Shown here: piece by piece, positions 10,843 through 20,206 of the stretch
How positions within the stretch are numbered: position 1 is the stretch's first letter
How the letters are laid out: each line of letters opens with the position of its first letter
Source: Venturia oleaginea
Taxonomy: Eukaryota > Ascomycota > Dothideomycetes > Venturiales > Venturiaceae
NCBI GenBank assembly: GCA_013176395.1
Contig: JABMLP010000037.1
Location: 92,291-156,290 of the forward strand
Length of the DNA stretch: 64,000 nt
Direction: 5' to 3'
Notes under the pieces: generated by a model
Database searches by the model: none
Seen by the model: the letters and a program-made list of their open reading frames with translations, nothing else
Told to the model about the DNA's origin: nothing
Program-made: the position numbers and the translations under genes

Positions 10843-12094
10843 AAAAACAGCACACACAGCGAGAACTCAATTTTTGGAATTTACAGAAGTATCATCTAAA
10901 GATCATCAAAACACCTCTGCCAGTGGCCGCTCCGGCCTCTAGAGGCCATCGCGCGTCCCTCAGCGTCGATGAGATACCTCTAGAGTCGCCGTCGCGGCCA
11001 CGGCATAGCAAGCACACGAATACATAAGCAAGCTACACGAACGATGCGTCCACCAAAGACAACAGCAACCATCTAGTCACTATCTCCCGGCTAGTCCATC
11101 ACCCCAGATGACACTGCAACGCTTCGAGTCGACGAGTCACTGCTAGAACGGCAATACCTTCAACACAACCCAAACACCAGACGCCCGGTGTGCAACAATC
11201 GGCACCACACACCACTGCAACGACTAGACAACCTCTCCCAACGTCTTGGCAAACCGTCCTGCTACAAGCTGATGTCCAGAGCCTTGAGCCTCTCCCCAAA
11301 CTGTTGCGTCCCAGTCATGGCATTGGCAAGAGTAGGTGCGCGACACAGTAAGCAGTAAGGACGTATAGAAGGAGCTTATTGGCGGCAAATCCCCTCCCTA
11401 CAAGCCAACAGATGTAGCCTTGAGCCTCTCCCCAGACTGTTGCGTCCCAGTTATAGCATTGGCAAGAGTAGGAGCGCGATATAGCAAGTAGGGAGAGCGA
11501 CTAGCAGCAGGTAGGCTCCGACTATAAGACGGCAGGTCTATAGCACGATCGACGCCATACAATACGGCAGCTACCAGACAGCCTCGTCTACTGGCATACC
11601 CGGAGTATCACACCCAAGCAGCGAAATCACGACTACGATGGTTACTATTGTCTCCAGCATCACACAACCAAGTACACTGCCGCATAGGAATCTGGTGTGA
11701 GGCAACTTTCACAAGCAGAAACATACTTAGAGAACCCATTGGCCTTGAGGGATAAGGCGAAACAGATAGACAAAGCTGAGCATTAGAGGGAGACTGTAGG
11801 TAGAAGGATAGCGAAACACGAGGCATTGCCTCTTAAGTCTACATAGCACAGATATACTAGCAGAGTAACCAGTATCTACAAGAGCCCGCGGGCATTTGGA
11901 GATACTGGTTAGGGGAAAGGGGGGAGGACCGAGGGGACAGCTGGTCTTGTTTCAGTGAACGGGGCGAAGTGGGGCGCGGTGGATTATATAATCTATCACG
12001 TGTCGGCTGTCTGATGAAGTCCTCCTAACCGGACATAGCTGCGTGATTAAGCGGCTGCAACCGAGTAGGATAAAATCAATCAATCAATCAATCA
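10843..12094 (+). mobile_element. R retroposon, copy 1 (non-coding, AATC tail, 13-bp TSD)
   Basis: The segment is bounded by a perfect 13-bp direct repeat ACTTAGATACAAT (10830-10842 and 12095-12107). It ends with a short-repeat tail (AATCAATCAATCAATCA), the signature of target-primed reverse transcription. A second, longer copy is at 55351-56948. It holds internal imperfect tandem repeats around CCTTGAGCCTCTCCCC and GGCATTGGCAAGAGTAGG. No long ORF is seen on either strand. It could be a SINE-like element or a 5'-truncated LINE 3' UTR; the partner LINE is not identified. Confidence 0.8.
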
Positions 12095-12279
12095 ACTTAG
12101 ATACAATCAAGCACAAGTCATATGCACACGAAGCAAGCCCACACCCAACCTTCATACTAACCGACAAGCGTTCAGGATTGATCTGAGGATCAAATCGGTT
12201 AGACGACAATTGAATTGGGAGATACATCGGACGGCTAGGATCTAGTGAGCCTCCAAAGAACCTGAGCAAGGGAAGGTAC

Positions 12280-12472
12280 TGTCACAGGCTATGGCCTAGA
12301 TTGTGGTTCTCGGCTATGCCCTCAACCTTTGGAAACTTCTGGAAGATTCCACAGCCCCACCACCACTGATTATAAAACCATGTATTCTAGTCTTTCTCTC
12401 TTTTCTTCAAGTCTGGGAATACTCGTCAATCGGGAAAGTCAATTGAAAAACATATCGACTACGCCTCTCACA
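12280..12472 (+). repeat. Solo LTR, family D (193 bp)
   Basis: It runs TGTCACAGGC to CTCTCACA and is flanked by perfect GGTAC duplications (12275-12279 and 12473-12477). A TATA box (tataaaac, about 12371) lies in the middle. A 75-bp core (12323-12397) recurs inverted at 57091-57165. It is most simply an LTR left after LTR-LTR recombination. Orientation follows the TATA box. Confidence 0.85.
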
Positions 12473-12600
12473 GGTACTTAAGGTAAGTACTTCCAGACTG
12501 ATATTGCCCTTACCCCAAACCCGCGGACCAGAACAAGAGAACACAGATGTCAAGAAGGTCTTGACATAATCAACTGTGTTGAGAAACGAGTTCCCCGTAA

Positions 12601-12664
12601 CACCCTACTGTACGGATTAACCAAATCCAGCTAGATTACTTTGAGTCATAGCCTCTGCGTAACA
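12601..12664. repeat. Dispersed repeat E, copy 1
   Basis: About 60 bp match, in inverted orientation, 24038-24097 (shared core AAGTAATCTAGCTGGATTTG, reverse complement here). One end is TGTTACGCAGAGG, which could be the edge of an LTR. The family is unknown. Confidence 0.6.
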
Positions 12665-13125
12665 AGAATGAACCACACGTGATCTTACACCTCTGTGTAA
12701 CAATCAACCAATCACAAGGAAATAGAGTGGCACGCATTTGAATGCACATGAATGCAATCAAATACATCCGAATACAAACGAATACATGTCCACATGGCAG
12801 TATCCGTAACTCCAATTGAGTAAAAACTAGTTGATCAACGTAGTTGGCTAACTAATTGGATCGCTTATTAAACGCTGGGCCGCCAATACATTACCTTGGC
12901 GTACTATAGTAGATTAGAATTGCAGGCGTTACTCATATATACTACTGGAAATTGGAGCCGCAATAGAAACTCATCCAGAATAGTTTTTCCGGTTGGTGCT
13001 CGGCCCGCCCCCGCCCCCGCCTCCAAATCAGTAACTGGATTATGAGGCAGTACTATGTATAGTTCTTGGCTACTGATATATCAATTTAGCGTAGATCAAA
13101 ACTGCGGGCTTTACGTAGTCAGTCG
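12665..13125. other. Unassigned AT-rich spacer
   Basis: No gene found. A C-rich run (cccgcccccgcccccgcc, about 13005-13022) interrupts otherwise AT-rich DNA. The GTCAG target duplication of element C is at 13126-13130. Confidence 0.45.
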
Positions 13126-13130
13126 GTCAG

Positions 13131-13462
13131 TGTAAGAGTTCAACCCTCAAAGGTGTTTCGCAAGTGAGGGAAGACAGCTTATATTTCAAGTATCTAAGTA
13201 CAGAGAAGAAAGTGTAAGTACAGGAAGGATAGCTAGTATATATAATCCTCCTCTTACAATAGATCCTTCTAGAAAGTATCTTTAAATGGAAACGTGACAG
13301 CTTGCAAAATAGAACATGGCAGCTTGCGAAATAGAACATGACAGCTTGCAAAATAGAACATGACAGCTTGCAAAATAGAACATGACAGCTTGCAGAATAA
13401 CAAGAGAACAATTGGAAATCCAGTCATGGATAAGCTAGAGAGAAGGATTCCATCCCTTAACA
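13131..13462 (-). repeat. 3' LTR, element C (332 bp)
   Basis: It starts TGTTAAGGG and ends CTCTTACA on the minus strand. It contains five copies of a 22-bp unit (GACAGCTTGCAAAATAGAACAT on plus, with variants) at about 13303-13400. It directly follows the pol stop and the polypurine tract. Confidence 0.95.
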
Positions 13463-16400
13463 TTATCCCCTCCCCCCCTCTCTTGTAGATCGATGTGAGC
13501 GTAGTCTCTGAGGGCGTAGTATAGGTCCGTCGTTTTCAAGAACGTTGCCGTAGGCACTTTCAAAAGCGTCCAGAGCTGTAGTTTGTTGGAGTTCGCTAAG
13601 GGGTTCCCACGTAGGATCAACGTAGCCTACCCACTTAACTAAGACTTCTCGCGTTTGTTGTCGACCTCGCCGGCGCCATCTTGCGGCTAGAATAGCCTCG
13701 ATACCGTATTCCTCGTCTCCTTGTTCAGTTACTATAGGAGGCGGCTGTGTATTATCTTGTATTTGTGAAGGTAGGGGATCTGTGCCAGCTCTCCTAAGTA
13801 AAGACGTATGAAATCGGTTGTGGATTCCTCTGGGTGTATCAAGCTCGTAAGACATTGAGTTGATAACTCGTGTAACTGTATACTTCCCATGAATCCAGTC
13901 TAGTTTCTTACAAGGACGTAGGGTTTTTACGTTCTTTAGGTTGAGCCAGACTTTGTCTCCCACTTTAAAAGAGTCAGCCGGAGCACGATCTCTATTAGAG
14001 TAGTATTCTTGCTGTTGCTGAGCTGATACCATTGACGTTTCTGCCCATTCTTGTGCGTCCTTCAATTTTGCTACAAGATCTTGTGCTTTTTCTTTTGGAT
14101 TCTTAGGGGTTTCCTGGGGAGCTTCAACAGTTCCTATATGCTCAATGTTATAACCGTGGGTTAAGAAGAAAGGCGATAGGCCCGTAGCTTGGTTTGGTCT
14201 ATTATCGAGGCATATTTGAGCAATAGGCAGGAGCTCGACCCAGTCGTTCTGACTAAATGTACAGAACTTACGTAGATAGGCTTCAACTTCTTGATTTCTT
14301 CTTTCCGTAGATCCATCAGTCTCAGGGTGATACGCTGTAGAGAGTCTTCTCTCTATCTTAAGAAGGTGACAAACTTCTTTCCAGAAAGCATTAACAAATT
14401 GCGTGTCCCTATCTGAGACTAGAGATCTAGGAAGCCAGTGTAATCTTACGTAGTTCTGCATAAATAGTTTTGCAAATCCTTCAGCTCCAAACTGTTCTTT
14501 AGGCAGTGGGAACAGGATAGTTCCTTTACCCAAGCGGTCAGTAATAACGCAGAGTCTTGTGCATCTTTGGCTCTCTGGTAATTCGACTATGAAGTCTACT
14601 GAAATATCTTGCCAGATACGGCTAGGGACAGGAAGAGGTTTAAGTAAACCTTTCTTTTTGTCTCGCCAGACTGAAGTTCTTCCGCAGACGTCACAATTGC
14701 GTATAAACTGACGTATATCTTGAGCAAATCCCGGCCAGTAGAACTGTCTGGAGAGAATAGCAATAGTAGCTTCTCGTCCAGGATGCCCTGATAGGACTGA
14801 ATCGTGTATTTCTTGAATTACTCCTGTTAAGAGAGGCTCGTAGGAGGGCAACCAAATTCGGTCTCTATAGTAGAGCTGGTTATTTTCGACTTTACAATCT
14901 CCTATAGAAGTAGGAACCTTTAGCTTAGATGGGAACTGCCTATCTTGCTTTAGAACGCTTTGGAAAATACGTCTGTAGTCTAGATCTCCTTCGAGTGCAG
15001 TTTCCCATCTATCCCTTAGATCACCTGAGAGAAAGGGATTTTGTATAAAGGGGATAGGTTCTTTGTCTACTTCTTGAGCATTTTCTTGGGCAGCTTCTTC
15101 TCTTGCAGGAGTCTTATCCTCTAGAACGTTAATCCAAAGCTTTGGAGGTAATAACGTTCTAGTTCTTTCAACGATTCTTGGGTCTTGAATATCCTTTGGG
15201 AGATCTTGATCCCTTCGAGTTAAGGCGTCTGGAACTACAGATTCAGAGCCTGGGCGATAGCCTAGTTTGAAGTTAAACTTAGCTAGTATCTGCGCCCATC
15301 TCATTTGCCTTTCATTTAGTTCCCTTTTTACCATAAACTTCTCAAGGTTCTTGTGATCTGTGAGGATAATGAATGGCTTACTTAGGCTTAGTAGCTCGCT
15401 AGTCCAATGGACTAGAGCTTTGACTATAGCCATAAGTTCTTTGTCGTGGATATCATAATTGCATTCGGCTGGCAAGTGCTTAGTAGAGAAGAAAGCACAT
15501 GGTTTCCAGTTACCTAGCTCATCTTTTTGACTAAGTACTGCTCCGGAAGCCCAGCCTGAAGCATCAGGTTCTACTCGCGTAGGCTTATCTTCATCAAGTG
15601 CAGACAGGACAGGTTCTTTGCAAAACTCTGCCTTAAGTTTTTGAAAAGATTCTTCTTGCTCCTTTCCCCATAAAAATGGAGTATTCTTCTTTGTAAGGCG
15701 AACCAGAGGCTCCCTTATTGTTGAGTTATCTTTTACAAAGTCACGGTAGAAGTTTGTAAAGCCTAGGAAGCCACGTACTCCTCGTAGAGTAGTAGGACGT
15801 TCCCATTCTTTAATTGCTTTGATCTTCTCCGGATCCATGTGTAGGCCCGTTTCAGTATCTATAACGAAGCCTAGATACTTGACTCGTTTGGTATTAAACT
15901 CGCACTTCCGAATATCAAGGTATAACCCAGCGTTAAGGCAGCTTTGAAGTATCTTTTCAGTCTTTTCTTCATGGTCTTTAAGGTTCTTTGAAGAGTATAT
16001 TACTATATCGTCTAGATAAGCTGAGCAGAACTCGTCTAGGTATCGTCGAAGGATATAGTTTATATACCGTTGAAAAGACGCAGGTGCACCGGTTAAGCCA
16101 AAGGGAGTAACTAGCCATTCAAATAGACCATATCTAGTTCGAAAGGCAGTTTTGAACTCATCTCCCGTTGCGATTCGAATCTTGTGGAAGGCAGCATTTA
16201 CATCAAGCTTACTAAGATACTTAGCACGAGCTAAGGTTAGTAAAGTCTCTTTTACTAACGGTAGCGGGTACCTATCCTTTCGAGTAATTGCGTTTAAGGC
16301 TCGGTAGTCTACGCAAAAGCGTAAGCCCCCTCCTGGTTTCTTCACAAAGAGAACTGGAGACGCAGCAACTGATTTACTCTCTCGGATAAAGCCTTTATCT

Positions 16401-17320
16401 AGTAGCTCTGTAAGAGTCCTTCGCAAAACAAGGAGTTGTTCTCGACCCATACCATATAGAGGTCCCCAAGGAAGTGGTTTTCCTTCTTCTATAGGTATTT
16501 CGTGATCAATCCCAGGGCGATGCGGTGGTAGTCTCTCGGCCCTTTTAGGATCAAAGACAGCAGCGTACTTATGAAACCTCTTAGGTAGCAATTCCAGTAT
16601 TTGCTCTGTTGTCAAAGGGACTTTCGGCTTCAAGGCAATATCAATATCTCGAAGAGTAACAGCAAATACTCTAGACGCGTCTTTGATTTTCTCAAGTGTA
16701 GAAGTGACAAGGCGGTGGAATCTTACGGGCGCTACTTGTTGTATATCAAGTTTGTCTTCAAATTTAGCATCGCGAATGCTAATCCCGTTTGCAAAGGTAA
16801 GAGTACCTTTAGATTCATTGATAACGGCTTTGGTGTCCTTGAGAAAAGGCCTGCCTAGTAGAAGATCCTCAAATTGTCCCGGGACTATATAAGCAAAAGC
16901 GTTGCATATAAGTCCCCCTAAATCTAGGTTCAACTTCGCAATTTTTGTCACTTGGGTCTGTCCTTCTTCCTTAAGAACTCCACCTATAGTACGCGGACTA
17001 ATAGGGAGTACTTCAAGGTCCATCTGCGAAGCTTTCTCCTCGTTTATTGATGCGTAGCAGCTAGATCCATTATCAAGGAGAGTTTTAAGAGAGTATATAT
17101 CGTTCACTATAGTATTTGTGTAGAAAAGGCGGGAGAGCATCTTGGGTCTGAACTGCTCCCATTCTTTTTCTATCCGAGAACGGTGTGAATCAGTGTCTTT
17201 GTTCGAATTCAAAATACTATTTACTCTCTCAATTGACTCCTTTGACAATTTTGCTCTATCTACTCTACGCCTCCATCCACGACTTTGGATAGAGGCTACT
17301 CTTTTTCCGAGTAGTCCTCT
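13463..17320 (-). CDS. pol: Pol polyprotein of element C (protease, RT, RNase H, integrase, chromodomain)
   Basis: The frame is open from 17320 to TAA at 13463. The first in-frame ATG-like codon after gag is a TTG (17248), so translation is expected from gag by a -1 frameshift in the 25-nt overlap. Counting from 17248 (1261 residues): aspartic protease with LLDNGSS at residues 57-63 (Asn instead of the usual Ser/Thr), RT with YLDD at about 411-414, RNase H (DASGWASG, DKELMAIV), integrase zinc finger (SGHPGREA, CDVCGRT), integrase D-D-E core, GPY/F-like module (VGDKVWLNLK) and a C-terminal chromodomain (VLVKWVGY). Chromodomains of this group steer integration towards marked chromatin. No inactivating change was seen. 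Confidence 0.93.
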   Translation of the reverse strand, partial: RGLLGKRVASIQSRGWRRRVDRAKLSKESIERVNSILNSNKDTDSHRSRIEKEWEQFRPKMLSRLFYTNTIVNDIYSLKTLLDNGSSCYASINEEKASQMDLEVLPISPRTIGGVLKEEGQTQVTKIAKLNLDLGGLICNAFAYIVPGQFEDLLLGRPFLKDTKAVINESKGTLTFANGISIRDAKFEDKLDIQQVAPVRFHRLVTSTLEKIKDASRVFAVTLRDIDIALKPKVPLTTEQILELLPKRFHKYAAVFDPKRAERLPPHRPGIDHEIPIEEGKPLPWGPLYGMGREQLLVLRRTLTELLDKGFIRESKSVAASPVLFVKKPGGGLRFCVDYRALNAITRKDRYPLPLVKETLLTLARAKYLSKLDVNAAFHKIRIATGDEFKTAFRTRYGLFEWLVTPFGLTGAPASFQRYINYILRRYLDEFCSAYLDDIVIYSSKNLKDHEEKTEKILQSCLNAGLYLDIRKCEFNTKRVKYLGFVIDTETGLHMDPEKIKAIKEWERPTTLRGVRGFLGFTNFYRDFVKDNSTIREPLVRLTKKNTPFLWGKEQEESFQKLKAEFCKEPVLSALDEDKPTRVEPDASGWASGAVLSQKDELGNWKPCAFFSTKHLPAECNYDIHDKELMAIVKALVHWTSELLSLSKPFIILTDHKNLEKFMVKRELNERQMRWAQILAKFNFKLGYRPGSESVVPDALTRRDQDLPKDIQDPRIVERTRTLLPPKLWINVLEDKTPAREEAAQENAQEVDKEPIPFIQNPFLSGDLRDRWETALEGDLDYRRIFQSVLKQDRQFPSKLKVPTSIGDCKVENNQLYYRDRIWLPSYEPLLTGVIQEIHDSVLSGHPGREATIAILSRQFYWPGFAQDIRQFIRNCDVCGRTSVWRDKKKGLLKPLPVPSRIWQDISVDFIVELPESQRCTRLCVITDRLGKGTILFPLPKEQFGAEGFAKLFMQNYVRLHWLPRSLVSDRDTQFVNAFWKEVCHLLKIERRLSTAYHPETDGSTERRNQEVEAYLRKFCTFSQNDWVELLPIAQICLDNRPNQATGLSPFFLTHGYNIEHIGTVEAPQETPKNPKEKAQDLVAKLKDAQEWAETSMVSAQQQQEYYSNRDRAPADSFKVGDKVWLNLKNVKTLRPCKKLDWIHGKYTVTRVINSMSYELDTPRGIHNRFHTSLLRRAGTDPLPSQIQDNTQPPPIVTEQGDEEYGIEAILAARWRRRGRQQTREVLVKWVGYVDPTWEPLSELQQTTALDAFESAYGNVLENDGPILRPQRLRSHRSTREGGRG

Positions 17321-18318
17321 TCTTCAACTTCTTCATTCTCCTCAGTGGTTCCTTTGGCCCTTTTTGAACCAAGTTGCGTGACTCTTTCTACCTCTGTATC
17401 CAACCAGCAGTCTTTCATTCTATGGCCGGCCTTCCCACAGCGTAAGCAGAGGTTATTTGCCTTCCTATATTCATAGGCTTTAGACGAAATTTTTAACTTG
17501 TTTACGCGTGTAGGCTCCCAGTCCATAGCGTTCAGATCTTTAAAAGACTTCTCTTTATCTCTGAATCGTAACTTATCTTCTGAGGAAGAGAGCATCTTTG
17601 CTGTAGTGATTTGCATACTTGTATTCAAAAGATCGGACACAAACTGCTGGTAGGAGGTACTCTGAGATTGGCCTATTCTCTGGTTTCGCAGCTCTTGATT
17701 TATTGCTTTGTGTAGAAATGCAATTTTAACAGCGTCAGGCCAAGTCATTCCTCCAGCATTAGCAAGAGTGGTTTCAAAACGGGGAAGAAAAGAGAAGAAG
17801 GGTTCTTTCTCTTTTTGTTTGATTGTGGACAGGCTTACAGTAGCTCTTTGTTGTTGTACTGGATCGCCATAGAAGTTGTCCATATACTGTAACAATTTCT
17901 GTCCCGTTTTATCTTCCTCTGGAGCTGTCTTTACGTAGGCCAGAGTAGCCTGAGCTGCGGAGCCTCGTAGAGAGGAGAAGATGTAGGCAAATTGGTTCCT
18001 ACTATCCCCTATAGATTCTGCGTCTATCTCCAACTTCATCCTTGCTTGTTGAAACCACTGAGCCCATTCAGAACGCTTGCCATCAAATTCTTGGAGCTTA
18101 GGAAGTACAGCTTTCTTCCTATGTATTCTGTCTTTTTGTGAATTCTTAGTCTCTTGTCCTTCTACTACGTTCTCAGAGCGAGTAGTGTTAGGCAAGATTG
18201 TAAGAATACGCGTAATAGCATCGTTCTGAATGGCTAGTTGATGTTGTAATGCTGCCATAGCTTCTTGTAGGGCTTGGGGTTCTTGAGGAACTCTTTGTTC
18301 CTGATCTTCTCCTTCCAT
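17296..18318 (-). CDS. gag: Gag capsid/nucleocapsid protein of element C
   Basis: A 340-residue protein starts at an ATG at 18318 and stops with TAG at 17298-17296. A Gln-rich N-terminus is followed by a retrotransposon Gag fold (FDGKRSEWAQWFQQ, FLPRFETTLANAGG) and a CCHC zinc knuckle (CLRCGKAGHRMKDC) for RNA binding. It ends in an acidic tail (EENEEVEEEDYSEKE). It forms the virus-like particle and packages element RNA. Its last codons contain CGGAAAAAGAG, an A-run where the ribosome could slip into the -1 pol frame. A related but distinct gag fragment is at 63943-64000. Confidence 0.93.
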   Translation of the reverse strand: MEGEDQEQRVPQEPQALQEAMAALQHQLAIQNDAITRILTILPNTTRSENVVEGQETKNSQKDRIHRKKAVLPKLQEFDGKRSEWAQWFQQARMKLEIDAESIGDSRNQFAYIFSSLRGSAAQATLAYVKTAPEEDKTGQKLLQYMDNFYGDPVQQQRATVSLSTIKQKEKEPFFSFLPRFETTLANAGGMTWPDAVKIAFLHKAINQELRNQRIGQSQSTSYQQFVSDLLNTSMQITTAKMLSSSEDKLRFRDKEKSFKDLNAMDWEPTRVNKLKISSKAYEYRKANNLCLRCGKAGHRMKDCWLDTEVERVTQLGSKRAKGTTEENEEVEEEDYSEKE

Positions 18319-18981
18319 ATTTTCACCTATGAGAGATAATAGAGAGCACTACTATACACACTCCTAGGCTCTACTCTAGAGATTTGCTAGGCAGTATAGA
18401 GTCAATGCCTATTAGTATAGGAAGGTGACTATAGAATCCCAGAAGGATTTTTTACACTATAGTCCGCTCTGCAATCCTTATTACTAAGGACAGAGCTCCC
18501 AGGGACTGTGAAGGCCAAGTGTATTAAATCTCTCTCCCTAGCTCTTTCTTTCCTCAGCTTATTACAGCTTCAACTCCTAAGACTACGCTGTCTTAGGATG
18601 ACCTGCCCTTGCTTCTTGGAGATTCTAGCACGTTCTAGAAAATCTCAGTTTGAATTCTCTTGAATTCCCTTTTTGGATTGGCCCTTTCGGTTGGCCCTTG
18701 CTTCTTGGAGATTCTAGCACCTTCTAGAAAATCTCAGCTTGAATTCTCTTGAATTCCCTTTTGTTTGGCCCTTGAGGTTGGCCCTTGAAGTTGGCCTTTG
18801 AGGTTGGCCCTTGCTTCTTGAGTTAGGACAAGTGTCCTCTTCTTGAAATTCCTTTCTGTTTGGCCCTTGAGGTTGGCCCTCGCTTCTTGGATTAGGACAA
18901 GTGTCCTCTTCTTGAAATTCCTTTTTGGAGCTTGCTCTCTGTGAGCCTTTCTTCCTTTGTAAGACTGAGGTACTTAGATAA
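18319..18981 (-). other. 5' leader of element C
   Basis: This 663-nt untranslated leader carries several copies of GGCCAACCTCAAGGGCC-type repeats and TTCAAGAAGAGGACACTTG (minus strand), plus a region conserved with the family A leader. It probably holds the packaging signal. No ORF was supported. Confidence 0.75.
18970..18980 (-). promoter_or_regulatory. Self-complementary primer-binding site of element C
   Basis: One base inside the 5' LTR, the minus strand reads TATCTAAGTAC. All 11 bases are complementary to GTACTTAGATA in the LTR (19052-19042), the predicted 5' end of R about 40 bp after the TATA stretch. No tRNA 3' end was needed to explain it. Tf1 uses an 11-nt self-primer of the same kind. 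Confidence 0.75.
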
Positions 18982-19313
18982 TGTAAGAGTTCAACCCTCA
19001 AAGGTGTTTCGCAAGTGAGGGAAGACAGCTTATATTTCAAGTATCTAAGTACAGAGAAGAAAGTGTAAGTACAGGAAGGATAGCTAGTATATATAATCCT
19101 CCTCTTACAATAGATCCTTCTAGAAAGTATCTTTAAATGGAAACGTGACAGCTTGCAAAATAGAACATGGCAGCTTGCGAAATAGAACATGACAGCTTGC
19201 AAAATAGAACATGACAGCTTGCAAAATAGAACATGACAGCTTGCAGAATAACAAGAGAACAATTGGAAATCCAGTCATGGATAAGCTAGAGAGAAGGATT
19301 CCATCCCTTAACA
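18982..19313 (-). repeat. 5' LTR and promoter of element C (332 bp)
   Basis: Identical to 13131-13462. The TATA stretch (tatatataat on plus, about 19088-19097) and the GTACTTAGATA R start define the promoter. Five 22-bp repeats lie in U3 upstream of it. The target duplication GTCAG follows at 19314. Confidence 0.95.
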
Positions 19314-19318
19314 GTCAG

Positions 19319-20206
19319 AGGAGGTGGAGATTAGTAGAGGACGATATCGATGAAGTCCACTGGAGCAAAATCGTAAACACCACCATTTGGCTCCATCAAA
19401 CTGAGAAATGCGTTCCACCGGCCTTGCCTGTATCTTAGGACACCTTTTATGGTAAGCATTCATCCCGAATACTGATTGCTCGTCTCTTCAACTCAAAAAC
19501 TCACAGCCTCGTAGCACCCTCGTAGCACCCTCGAGTGCCAACCAGAACCGCGGTTGCTGCAACCCCAAAAATGGTTCAGCTTGGAAACCGGATGCTACGG
19601 ACAAGTGTTGTCTCCAACTCATAAGCACTAAGGCGGTAGATGGAGGTGATGGGACTGGAAGAAACGTCGTAAGCCTAAGATTTCATACTGTTACTATCGT
19701 TTTGCTCCAACCTCGCTGGCATGAATCGATCGCTGATCTTTGTTGTTTCTATTGTTCTTATTTAGTGTTCTCTGCCCGATAACAAAATTTTCAATTACTC
19801 GGGGTGTTGCGAAGCCGAGGGGAAATATTTCAAAACTCCGGATTGGAGAGCTTGCGGTCTCAAGAAGTAAGGATTTGGTATGCGTTTGATCGCGGCGGAC
19901 TAAGATTAATATTTGACAGGAATCCTGGCCAACCACCATAAATGGGGTCCAATTGAGCTTCAACTGAGCCAAATGGTACGGAACTCCAATGAGAGTTTCA
20001 ATGTGCCGAACGTGATGGTACAATTGAGGGTGCAGGAGAGCTGCGAGAACACAGCTTGGTCGAAGTTGATCGTAAAACGAGAAAGATATCAGTAAAAGAG
20101 GAAATTGACGAGCTTACACAGTGAAAAAGATATTTTCGCGTCGCACAGTAACCTCCATCCCATACCATAATTCCCATCGAGCAGAATCAAGATTCCTCCA
20201 CATCTC
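19319..20206. other. Unassigned sequence
   Basis: No gene was recognised. A short direct repeat (CTCGTAGCACC twice, about 19507-19530) is present. An open stretch on the minus strand (20023-19694) has no motif. Confidence 0.45.

Larger units (their letters stand above)
13131..19313 (-). mobile_element. Element C: complete, intact Ty3/Gypsy chromovirus (6183 bp)
   Basis: Two LTRs of 332 bp (13131-13462 and 18982-19313) look identical base for base. The element is flanked by perfect 5-bp target duplications GTCAG (13126-13130 and 19314-19318). Between them on the minus strand are a primer site, a leader, gag and a pol with no stop or frameshift mutation. Identical LTRs mean a very recent insertion. 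All parts expected for autonomy are present, so this copy may be active and could supply proteins to family A. Confidence 0.95.

Noticed and set aside
11099..11299. Cys-rich small protein in the R retroposon (also 55601-55801)
   Set aside because: It is a read-through of internal tandem units; the frame is not kept between units or strands.
13303..13400. CRISPR-like array
   Set aside because: The 22-bp units are adjacent tandem copies inside an LTR, without unique spacers; the 59/60-bp and 28-bp arrays are likewise plain tandem repeats in a eukaryotic genome.
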